Origin: an uncultured Clostridia bacterium
GTDB lineage: Bacteria; Bacillota; Clostridia; TANB77; CAG-465
DNA length: 64,000 nt
NCBI GenBank assembly: GCA_944383015.1
Contig: CALWOC010000001.1
Location: 62,001 to 126,000, forward strand
Direction: 5' to 3'
The stretch's first letter is position 1; each line of letters starts with the position of its first letter. The notes beneath the pieces are model-generated. The model worked only from the letters and a program-made list of their open reading frames with translations, searched no databases and was not told the origin of the DNA. Positions 1 through 6,387 of this stretch are shown in pieces. The position numbers and the translations under genes are program-made.

Positions 1-548
1 TCAAAATTAGGATGAGCTTTTAATGCAATATATACAAGTACAATACCTAGTAAAATTATTGCAACAATATATACTAATGAAAGTTTTGGACTTATACTTA
101 ATACCATAAGCAAAGCAAAAAGCATCATTACAGGTCCACGAACTAATATACGAATTATCATTTGAAAAGCCATTTGAACATTTGTAACATCAGTTGTCAT
201 TCTAGTAACCAAACTTGATGTAGAAAATTTATTAATATTTTCAAAAGAATAGTCTTGAATTTTATGAAACATCTCTTTTCTTAAATTTTTAGAAAAACCA
301 GCACTTGCTTTTGCAGCAAATTTTCCAGAAAGCATTCCAAAAGCAAGTGATAACATTGCACTTATAATTAAAAATGTACCAATTTTTACAATATAATGCA
401 CATCTCCATTATTAATACCAACATCTATTATTTTTGCCATTAAAAATGGAATTAGCACTTCCATAATAACTTCAAGAACAACAAAAATTGGTGTTATTAA
501 TGCAGATTTTTTATACTCTTTTAAGTAACTAGCTAATTTTTTTACCAT
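1..548 (-). CDS. ABC exporter subunit, N-terminal part (cut by window edge)
   Basis: The first 182 codons of a type I ABC exporter; the ATPase half lies outside the window. Reading the minus strand gives MVKKLASYLKEYKKSALITP followed by several membrane segments and the cytoplasmic loop RKEMFHKIQDYSFENINKFS and TSSLVTRMTTDVTNV, which is typical of the transmembrane domain of MdlB/LmrA/BmrC-like multidrug exporters. The start codon overlaps the stop of the MarR gene (TAATG), so the two are translationally coupled. Such MarR plus ABC exporter pairs often form a heterodimeric drug exporter under local repression; that role and the substrate are inferred. No ribosome binding site of its own is obvious, in keeping with coupling. 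Confidence 0.88.
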   Translation of the reverse strand, partial: MVKKLASYLKEYKKSALITPIFVVLEVIMEVLIPFLMAKIIDVGINNGDVHYIVKIGTFLIISAMLSLAFGMLSGKFAAKASAGFSKNLRKEMFHKIQDYSFENINKFSTSSLVTRMTTDVTNVQMAFQMIIRILVRGPVMMLFALLMVLSISPKLSLVYIVAIILLGIVLVYIALKAHPNF

Positions 549-991
549 TAATTTTTACTCCTTTCATTTATATTCTTTAAAATTTTATTAATAATTTCAA
601 TAAACAATTTATATTCTTTTTCACTCACATCTTTTAATAAATTATAATCCATATTAAGTATTGTTTTATTTACTTGTACTAATAGTTTTTCTGCCTTTTT
701 TGTTAGTACAAGTTCTTTATACCTATTATCATCACATAAAGACTCTCTTTTTATTAGTCCTTTTTGTTCTAAGAGCTGAATTATACCAGCTACAGTAGAC
801 TTTCTTTTATCAAATTCATTTTCTAAATCTTTAGCATATACTTTACATTTTAAACTGTTATCTGCAATATATTTTAAAAATATAGTTTGCTCATAAGTAA
901 TATCATACTTTGATACTTCTTCATTTAAAATCCTTTTTATATTTCTTGAAAGAATGCTCACATATTTTCCTAATTTTTCTTCATTTTCCAT
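548..991 (-). CDS. MarR-family transcriptional regulator
   Basis: A 147-residue winged-helix protein. Residues about 30-100 carry the MarR fold: an initial helix, the recognition region KRKSTVAGIIQLLEQKGLIK and the wing RESLCDDNRYKELVLTKKAE, then a C-terminal dimer helix. Members of this family bind palindromes as dimers and usually release DNA when a toxic small ligand binds. It is the first gene of an operon with an ABC exporter (stop and start overlap) and is divergent from the 1171 gene, so it probably represses its own promoter and perhaps the divergent one. The start ATG follows TAGGAGA at a 9-base spacing. Confidence 0.88.
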   Translation of the reverse strand: MENEEKLGKYVSILSRNIKRILNEEVSKYDITYEQTIFLKYIADNSLKCKVYAKDLENEFDKRKSTVAGIIQLLEQKGLIKRESLCDDNRYKELVLTKKAEKLLVQVNKTILNMDYNLLKDVSEKEYKLFIEIINKILKNINERSKN

Positions 992-1014
992 ATGGTTCGT
1001 CTCCTAACTATCAG

Positions 1015-1043
1015 ATTATAATACAATTTAAAATATAAGTCAA
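1015..1043 (-). promoter_or_regulatory. Promoter of the marR-ABC exporter operon
   Basis: On the minus strand a -35 TTGACT (1038-1043), a 17-base spacer and a perfect -10 TATAAT (1015-1020) precede the MarR start at 991. This is a consensus-like sigma-A promoter. Confidence 0.75.
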
Positions 1044-1054
1044 ACATTTTTAAT

Positions 1055-1070
1055 AAAAATACGTATATTT
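1055..1070. promoter_or_regulatory. Candidate operator palindrome between divergent promoters
   Basis: ATACGTAT (1059-1066) is a perfect palindrome, and its A/T flanks extend the symmetry to 16 bases with one mismatched pair. It lies between the -35 boxes of the divergent promoters (1038-1043 minus and 1075-1080 plus), where a MarR dimer could affect both. Binding is inferred. Confidence 0.4.
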
Positions 1071-1074
1071 TTCG

Positions 1075-1103
1075 TTGACTATAAAAGCTCATTATGTTAT
1101 AAT
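1075..1103 (+). promoter_or_regulatory. Promoter of the first pseudo-HD gene
   Basis: TTGACT (1075-1080), a 17-base spacer and TATAAT (1098-1103) form a strong sigma-A promoter on the plus strand, giving a leader of about 60 bases before the ATG at 1171. Confidence 0.75.
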
Positions 1104-1131
1104 TTTTATGTAAACATACTTTTTAAAAATA

Positions 1132-1145
1132 TACTTAATTAAGTA
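1132..1145. promoter_or_regulatory. Perfect 14-base palindrome in the leader
   Basis: TACTTAATTAAGTA is a perfect palindrome downstream of the expected transcription start of the 1171 gene. The position is that of a repressor roadblock operator; the binding protein is unknown (the nearby MarR is a candidate). Confidence 0.4.
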
Positions 1146-1170
1146 ATATTATTTTTTAGGAGGTTTGAAA

Positions 1171-1719
1171 ATGAATGAATCTAAAGAAAAATTAATTTTA
1201 AATTCTTTACTTAAGCCAGAAAAGGAAATAAGAATTGCAAAAATAGCAAAGTCTATAGCAGAAGAATTAAATAGCTCTGGATTTTCTATTCCTATAGATA
1301 TTGTATATGATACAGCACTAATTATGAATTTAGGACAAAAACAAATATCATATATCTATAAAAAAAATTATGACTGGGATAAACATCCAAAAGCTAAAGA
1401 ATTAAATAAAATGCATGGTAAATTTTCTGTAAAAAAAGCTGAAGCATTAGGTATTGAGCTAACAAATTTACAAAAGGAAGTTATAGAAAAACATTCAAAA
1501 GGTGATTATCCTTATATGCTTGGTTTAATTTTAAAAACTGCTGAAATTTGTGAATCTGCATTAAAGAGAAGAAAATACAATAATAAATTTCAAGAGCCTG
1601 CAAAAACTTGGGAAGATGTTGAAAAAATTCTAAAAGAAGATTCCAAAATTTCACCTAGAATATTTCCATATGCAAAAAAAGTAATTGAACCATTATTAAC
1701 TAAAAAACAACAAGAATAA
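1171..1719 (+). CDS. Degenerate HD-domain-like protein (first of a tandem pair)
   Basis: A 182-residue soluble protein. The pattern resembles the HD/HD-GYP phosphohydrolase fold: a first helix KIAKSIAEELNSSGF, then DTALIMNLGQ at the place where catalytic proteins have ALLHDIGK, then MHGKFSVKKAEALGIEL, then IEKHSKGDYP, then the terminal LKRRKYN region followed by TWEDVEKIL, matching the usual RpYr...eAl ending. The key His-Asp pair is replaced by Met-Asn, so catalysis is doubtful. The fold assignment is my reading, not a known annotation. ATG at 1171 is preferred over a TTG six bases upstream because AGGAGG (1158-1163) is then seven bases away. It has its own promoter and terminator and a homolog immediately downstream. 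Confidence 0.75.
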   Translation: MNESKEKLILNSLLKPEKEIRIAKIAKSIAEELNSSGFSIPIDIVYDTALIMNLGQKQISYIYKKNYDWDKHPKAKELNKMHGKFSVKKAEALGIELTNLQKEVIEKHSKGDYPYMLGLILKTAEICESALKRRKYNNKFQEPAKTWEDVEKILKEDSKISPRIFPYAKKVIEPLLTKKQQE

Positions 1720-1733
1720 TTCTTGTTGTTTTT
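1703..1733 (+). terminator. Intrinsic terminator of the first pseudo-HD gene
   Basis: A near-perfect hairpin with about 14-base arms (1703-1716 and 1720-1733) overlaps the stop codon; the right arm ends in a run of T. Confidence 0.75.
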
Positions 1734-1757
1734 ATAATTAAGAAATAATACTAAAAT

Positions 1758-1786
1758 TTGACATGTATTTAAAAAAATGTTATAAT
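1758..1786 (+). promoter_or_regulatory. Promoter of the second pseudo-HD gene
   Basis: TTGACA (1758-1763), 17 bases, TATAAT (1781-1786): both hexamers match consensus exactly. The leader before the ATG at 1843 is about 50 bases and ends in AAAGGAGGG. Confidence 0.8.
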
Positions 1787-1842
1787 TATTATGTAATGTT
1801 AATTTAATATTTGCACTGAAATATGTGTAAAGGAGGGTAAAT

Positions 1843-2364
1843 ATGAATAAAAAAGACCGCGCTATTGTAGCAAGTTTTCTTATCGACTCTGAGAAAGGAT
1901 TACGGACAGCTCAAATAGCAATGGCAATAGCAATTAAAGCCAAAAATAGCGGGTATAAAATCTCTTGCGAACTAGCATATGATACTGCTCTCATTATGAA
2001 CATGGGACAGCTTCCTATTTCGTACATCTACGAAAAAGACTTCGACTGGAGTAAACATCCAGAAGCTCGGAACCTTAATCGTAAGCATGGGGAGGAATCA
2101 GTTAAAATTGCTGAGCAATTAGGCATTGAACTTAGTTCAGAACAAATTGATGCCATTGTTGCCCACTGCAAGGGAGAATGTCCAAATCTTTTGTGTGAAA
2201 TTATAACGATTGCCGAAACATGTGAAGCAGTCACACACACAAGAGTATATAACAACAGGTCTAAAAAGCCTGCAAAGGATTGGACTGAAGTTGAGATCAT
2301 CCTAAGGGAAAATAAATCTCTATCTTATGAGATGATTTCAATCGCAAAGGAAGCTTTAAGCTAG
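1843..2364 (+). CDS. Degenerate HD-domain-like protein (second of pair, different base composition)
   Basis: A 173-residue paralog of the preceding protein, aligned along its whole length: YDTALIMNMGQLPISYIYEK, the HPEARNLNRKHGEESVKIAE block, VAHCKGECP and the terminal TRVYNN...DWTEVEIIL. It again has Met-Asn at the site expected to be His-Asp, so the change predates the split of the pair. Base use is unlike its surroundings: hand counts gave 24/60 and 28/60 G+C in rows 1861 and 2041, against 17/60 and 14/60 in rows 1261 and 1381 of its neighbour, and it uses CGC, CGG, ATC and TAC codons freely. This points to arrival from a higher-GC relative. It carries its own consensus promoter, a strong AGGAGGG site and a terminator. 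Function unknown. Confidence 0.75.
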   Translation: MNKKDRAIVASFLIDSEKGLRTAQIAMAIAIKAKNSGYKISCELAYDTALIMNMGQLPISYIYEKDFDWSKHPEARNLNRKHGEESVKIAEQLGIELSSEQIDAIVAHCKGECPNLLCEIITIAETCEAVTHTRVYNNRSKKPAKDWTEVEIILRENKSLSYEMISIAKEALS

Positions 2365-2371
2365 CCTTAAA

Positions 2372-2397
2372 AGCAACGGGATTAATTTCCCGTTGCT
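2372..2397. terminator. Hairpin between convergent genes
   Basis: AGCAACGGGA (2372-2381) and its complement (2388-2397) enclose a 6-base loop. It lies between the plus-strand gene ending at 2364 and the minus-strand gene ending at 2403. The GC-rich stem is strong but there is only a short T-rich tail, so terminator function is likely rather than certain. Confidence 0.6.
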
Positions 2398-2402
2398 CTA
2401 CT

Positions 2403-4061
2403 TTATATAATATTATCTGCAAGCTTTACTTGATTTTTATATAAATATCTATTTACAAAATATGTTAATAATCCATAAACAACAAGTATTATTCCACTTC
2501 CAATATAAACATTTAAAGAATTTGTAATTATTGTTATTAAAACTAGTATACCAATATTTACCATAGAAAGTAACATTGGATACATTAAATTCATATTTTG
2601 TTTTACAACTGCATATTCAGAATCCCAATTAAGTTTTGGTTTTTTCAAATCAATAACTAGCATTAAAATACTTTGAAATGCATTCATTATCATTGATATT
2701 ACAAAAACAATCAATAATGTTATAATTGGCATTTTTAATATAAACTGCAAAATTGCAAGTGTTACTATAACTGTAAATATATTCATTATAAAATTTGGTA
2801 TAATTTTATAAATATACTGCTTATATAATGAAACTGGTACATATTTCATAAATACTGCATTTTCTCCATCTCTAGATATAGCAGTAATTGAAATATAACT
2901 AAACATGTAGAAAAACTGTACTATACCTAAAATTACACTTACAACAACAATTGTATTATTAGGTATAAGAGAAGTAACCTCTTGGAACTCCTCTGCTGGT
3001 ATTCCCCTAAAATTTAATGCAACAATACCTATCATTAAAATTGGTATTAATATTGCTGGTATAAAGCACTGCATTAAAAATATAGGGTTTCTAAGTAATA
3101 TTTTAAATTCTTTTCCAACATAACTTTTATATAATTTACTATTATTAAAATTATTTTTATTTAAGTCTACTTTAGATTTTTTTGAATTTCCACTAAATAA
3201 ATTTCCAACTAGTCCTTTTAAATATATTTTTTCTGCGATAAATAGATATATAATTAGAGCAATTACACTAATACCTATAGTCTCTAAAATAGCTACTATA
3301 ACCTCAAATACTGATGTACTTGTTAATGCTGTTATTAGTGTACTTAATGTTGGAAAGTATCCATCTATAAGATTAACCATACTATTTGCCTGCATAATCA
3401 TTTGCATCATTTGCTCATCTGTTACTTCTCCATTAGTAGAACTAATTAACATTCCAAATGCTACAGAAAAGATTAACACAATTATAGTTGCAACAATTTG
3501 AAACTTATTTTTATTTCTAACAAGCTTTGAAAAACTCATTACAATCATAACAATTGTACTTATTAACACTACTGGTAATATTGGTATTAAAATTAAAGCT
3601 ATAGCCATCGTAATATAATACATTACTCCCATGCCAGTTAATACACCATATAAAATAAGCGGTATTAAACTTATCATAGCTTCGACAAAATACTCCATAA
3701 CAAGTATTACTATAGTTCTTGAAAGTATTATCTCAGATGATTTTAATGGCAGTGGTAAAATGTATTCACTATCTTTTGTAAAATACAAAACATTTATACT
3801 TGAAAAAATACTTTGAAATAAAGTAAAACCAATAGTTATAAGTAAAATTAGTCCAATAAATATAGATTCCTGATTTATTGTTTTTAGCAATTCAATAATA
3901 TTATAACTAAAAATTCCAATTAAACCACCAAGATAAACAATCAAAAAAATATATAACGCGACTATTCCTATTTTATTTTTAGTCTTTATTCCCATCTGAG
4001 AATTCATATTTGAAAAAGAGGTCTTTAAAAATACTTTTGTAAGTTCTAATACTTTTTTCAT
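2403..4061 (-). CDS. ABC-2 type exporter, membrane subunit
   Basis: A 552-residue polytopic membrane protein with about twelve hydrophobic segments in two halves separated by a cytoplasmic stretch near residues 285-325 (LKGLVGNLFSGNSKKSKVDL). It lies 12 bases downstream of an ABC ATPase gene and must be its membrane partner. Large permeases of this kind are common in clostridia; the substrate (peptide, lipid or drug) cannot be read from sequence. The ATG at 4061 is preferred over a GTG nine bases upstream, because that GTG lies within the AGGTGAG ribosome binding site. The 3' end meets a shared hairpin with the convergent gene. Confidence 0.8.
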   Translation of the reverse strand: MKKVLELTKVFLKTSFSNMNSQMGIKTKNKIGIVALYIFLIVYLGGLIGIFSYNIIELLKTINQESIFIGLILLITIGFTLFQSIFSSINVLYFTKDSEYILPLPLKSSEIILSRTIVILVMEYFVEAMISLIPLILYGVLTGMGVMYYITMAIALILIPILPVVLISTIVMIVMSFSKLVRNKNKFQIVATIIVLIFSVAFGMLISSTNGEVTDEQMMQMIMQANSMVNLIDGYFPTLSTLITALTSTSVFEVIVAILETIGISVIALIIYLFIAEKIYLKGLVGNLFSGNSKKSKVDLNKNNFNNSKLYKSYVGKEFKILLRNPIFLMQCFIPAILIPILMIGIVALNFRGIPAEEFQEVTSLIPNNTIVVVSVILGIVQFFYMFSYISITAISRDGENAVFMKYVPVSLYKQYIYKIIPNFIMNIFTVIVTLAILQFILKMPIITLLIVFVISMIMNAFQSILMLVIDLKKPKLNWDSEYAVVKQNMNLMYPMLLSMVNIGILVLITIITNSLNVYIGSGIILVVYGLLTYFVNRYLYKNQVKLADNII

Positions 4062-4073
4062 ATTACTCACCTC

Positions 4074-4796
4074 TTATTCTTCCGTAATCTCTAAGAATAA
4101 CTCTTCAAGGCTACCATTATCTTTAAATTTTTCTTTCATTTGAGCTAGTGTTCCAACAAATACAAGCTTTCCTTTATTTACAATACCTACTCTATCACAT
4201 AGCTTTTCTGCTACTTCTAAAACATGTGTTGAAAAAAATACTGTCTTACCAGATTTTGCATGTTCTTTCATCATCTCTTTTAAGTCAAAAGAAGATTTTG
4301 GATCAAGGCCAGTCATAGGCTCATCTAATATCCAGTTTTTTGGTTCAGACAAAAGAGCACCACAAATTACAATTTTTTGTCTCATTCCATGTGAATAACT
4401 CTGTATTTGACTATTTAAATCATCATATATTTCAAATTTTTTAGTAAGCTCTTCAATTTTTGCTTTTCTTTTTTCGACAGGCACATCATATACATCTGCC
4501 ATAAAATTTAAATACTCAATTCCTTTAAGTCTTAAAAACATATCTGGGCTATCTGGTACAAATCCAATTGATTTTTTTGCTTCTAAAGGATTTGTAGTAA
4601 TACTATTACCATCAATTAATATATCTCCTTCATCTGGATTTAATATACCTGTTATCATTCTTATTGTTGTAGTCTTTCCTGCTCCATTTGGTCCTAGAAA
4701 ACCAAATATCTCTCCATCTTTTATATCAAGATTAAGAGAATCTATTGATTTTTTATTTTTTACATAAGATTTTGATACATTTTTTATCTCTATCAT
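4074..4796 (-). CDS. ABC transporter ATP-binding protein
   Basis: A 240-residue cytoplasmic ATPase that powers the adjacent membrane subunit. Walker A is GPNGAGKTTT near residue 35, the signature is YSHGMRQ (Ser-His-Gly in place of Ser-Gly-Gly, a common variant in this exporter class), Walker B is WILDEPMTGLD and the H-loop is in FFSTHV. It is the promoter-proximal gene of a two-gene operon, with AGGAGG in front of the ATG. Its promoter contains a palindrome that suggests local repression, but no regulator gene adjoins it. Confidence 0.9.
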   Translation of the reverse strand: MIEIKNVSKSYVKNKKSIDSLNLDIKDGEIFGFLGPNGAGKTTTIRMITGILNPDEGDILIDGNSITTNPLEAKKSIGFVPDSPDMFLRLKGIEYLNFMADVYDVPVEKRKAKIEELTKKFEIYDDLNSQIQSYSHGMRQKIVICGALLSEPKNWILDEPMTGLDPKSSFDLKEMMKEHAKSGKTVFFSTHVLEVAEKLCDRVGIVNKGKLVFVGTLAQMKEKFKDNGSLEELFLEITEE

Positions 4797-4826
4797 ATAA
4801 ATTTCCTCCTAACACTATTTAAGAAA

Positions 4827-4855
4827 ATTATATTCTCAATGTACATTTTTGTCAA
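4827..4855 (-). promoter_or_regulatory. Promoter with embedded palindrome for the ABC-2 operon
   Basis: TTGACA (4850-4855), 17-base spacer and TATAAT (4827-4832), both exact consensus on the minus strand. The spacer contains the perfect palindrome AATGTACATT (4838-4847), a plausible operator. GntR/YtrA-type regulators control similar exporters in Bacillota, but none is encoded here. Confidence 0.65.
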
Positions 4856-4860
4856 TATTG

Positions 4861-5580
4861 TCATTTTATCGTTTTTAGTATTTTATCTGTTGTCTTATCC
4901 TTATCTAACTTATTTATTATGTATATAATAACCCCTACAATTAACAATACTGCTCCATATAAAATAATACTCATCTTCCAATCTCCAATAGCTAAATTTT
5001 CTCCAGCAAGTGTTGACGAAAGAACTGAGGGAATTCTTGCAAATGTTGAAATTAGAACAAATGGTAATGTTTTAATTGGCAAAAGTCCTGATACATATGC
5101 AAACAAATCCTTAGGTGTTCCTGGTATTAAATATAATATTAATAATATCATCTCTATTTTTTTAGGGTCTTTAAATAGCTTACTCTTTTCTATTTTAATA
5201 ACTTTTTTCCTATCTACAAAATCATAAACAAATTTTCTTCCAAATTTTTTTACAAGCAAAAAAATTGATGCAGATATTATACATGAAGAGATTAATATAA
5301 ATATTGTGCCCCAAAACCAGCCATAACACATTCCAGATAAAATCTCTATAGGTTCTCCTGGTACAATAAATAAAAAGATCTGCGCAACTTGTAGAGCAAA
5401 TAGAGTCATCATTCCAAATATTCCAGATTCTTCTACTTTTGCTTTAAAATTAGCTTGTCCTTCTGAGGTAGACAAATTCATTACTAACGGAAATAAATAT
5501 ACTATTATAGCAATTATCGCTATAATTATAATAATAGAAATTATAATCTTAAAAATTTTTATTTTATCTTTTCTTTTCAT
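4861..5580 (-). CDS. TVP38/TMEM64 (VTT domain) membrane protein
   Basis: A 239-residue inner-membrane protein. After an N-terminal membrane segment comes the hallmark of the family: FIVPGEPIEILSGMCYGWFW near residues 85-110, then a glycine-poor helix and KKFGRKFVYDF, then LILYLIPGTPKDLFAYVSG near residues 150-165. VTT proteins are related to DedA and have been linked to lipid scrambling and membrane homeostasis; the precise role here is not known. The ribosome binding site GAAGG precedes the ATG. It ends only 5 bases before the next promoter, so some read-through into the ABC-2 operon is likely. Confidence 0.85.
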   Translation of the reverse strand: MKRKDKIKIFKIIISIIIIIAIIAIIVYLFPLVMNLSTSEGQANFKAKVEESGIFGMMTLFALQVAQIFLFIVPGEPIEILSGMCYGWFWGTIFILISSCIISASIFLLVKKFGRKFVYDFVDRKKVIKIEKSKLFKDPKKIEMILLILYLIPGTPKDLFAYVSGLLPIKTLPFVLISTFARIPSVLSSTLAGENLAIGDWKMSIILYGAVLLIVGVIIYIINKLDKDKTTDKILKTIK

Positions 5581-5604
5581 CTTTTACCTTCTTTTATTTT
5601 CAAA

Positions 5605-6249
5605 TTAAACTACTTTTTTATTTGAATATACTCTATCCATAAATTCATCTGGATAAACATTATCTAAAAATGTATCTATTGCATTTTGAGGAGCTACATT
5701 ATTCCTTCTTTCTGTTTGCCTATCTGCTGCAAGACAAGAAAGAGTAATATTAAAAAGCATAAAAATTGCAAATACACCTGTAATAATTTTTAGACTTCTT
5801 TTTGTATTAATTTTTTCTTTTAACTTTTCAATTAGTGGTCCAATATACATAACATATAGTACTCCCGCAAGTCCCCAATATGAACAATGAAGAAGACTAG
5901 TTCTTCCATTAAAATTAATCTTTAAATAAGAATAATCCCATGATATTGTCCCATATAGTTTTTCTTGAACATATGATGCAATATATTCTGTTATTCCTCC
6001 AAGTACCATTGTAATTAAAAATACTTTTCCTATATCCTTTGTCCTTATAAATTTAAAAGCTATATAATAAATAATTCCACCTATACCATATACTGGAGTA
6101 AAAGGACCATATAATAATCCTGATCTTGATTCAATGTATCCTTTTTGAAATAGTACTAAAATAGTTTCAAAAATAAATCCTAATATACTTCCTATTACAA
6201 AAATCCAAAAAATGCTATTTAATTCTTTTAATAAATTTTTCTTAGTCAT
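5605..6249 (-). CDS. CmpB-family (DUF1113-type) membrane protein
   Basis: A 214-residue integral membrane protein with five to six segments. The N-terminal part WIFVIGSILGFIFETI and the stretch RSGLLYGPFTPVYGIGG are characteristic of the Bacillota family named putative ABC transporter permease (CmpB). No ATPase adjoins it and the name is historical, so I do not infer transport. A TTG 21 bases upstream is open, but the ATG at 6249 is the better start because AAGGA lies about ten bases before it. The gene is upstream of, and co-directional with, the VTT gene (24 bases apart). Confidence 0.75.
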   Translation of the reverse strand: MTKKNLLKELNSIFWIFVIGSILGFIFETILVLFQKGYIESRSGLLYGPFTPVYGIGGIIYYIAFKFIRTKDIGKVFLITMVLGGITEYIASYVQEKLYGTISWDYSYLKINFNGRTSLLHCSYWGLAGVLYVMYIGPLIEKLKEKINTKRSLKIITGVFAIFMLFNITLSCLAADRQTERRNNVAPQNAIDTFLDNVYPDEFMDRVYSNKKVV

Positions 6250-6271
6250 AAACCTTCCATCCTTCGACAAT

Positions 6272-6292
6272 ATTATACAATATGTAACATAT
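6272..6292 (-). promoter_or_regulatory. Probable promoter -10 with an adjoining palindrome
   Basis: A TATAAT (6272-6277, minus strand) lies upstream of the CmpB-family gene, and directly behind it is the palindrome ATATGT-T-ACATAT (6280-6292). No good -35 is seen, so the site may need an activator or be weak. Confidence 0.4.
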
Positions 6293-6343
6293 TTTGAGTA
6301 GTCCTTTATAGTAATTTTATATTACATTTTTGTAAGTTTAGAA

Positions 6344-6385
6344 AAAAACCTTAAATACTATTTTTTAGTAGCATTTAAGGTTTTT
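6344..6385 (-). terminator. Terminator of the zinc/cadmium efflux operon
   Basis: Arms 6344-6360 and 6366-6385 pair (13 uninterrupted pairs plus an inner stem after a small bulge). On the minus strand the hairpin ends in a run of T directly after the ATPase stop codon. Confidence 0.75.
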
Positions 6386-6387
6386 AT

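Noticed and set aside
2028-2300. 90-codon minus-strand frame opposite the second pseudo-HD gene
   Set aside because: The plus-strand gene has a promoter, a ribosome binding site and a clear homolog next door; the minus frame has none.
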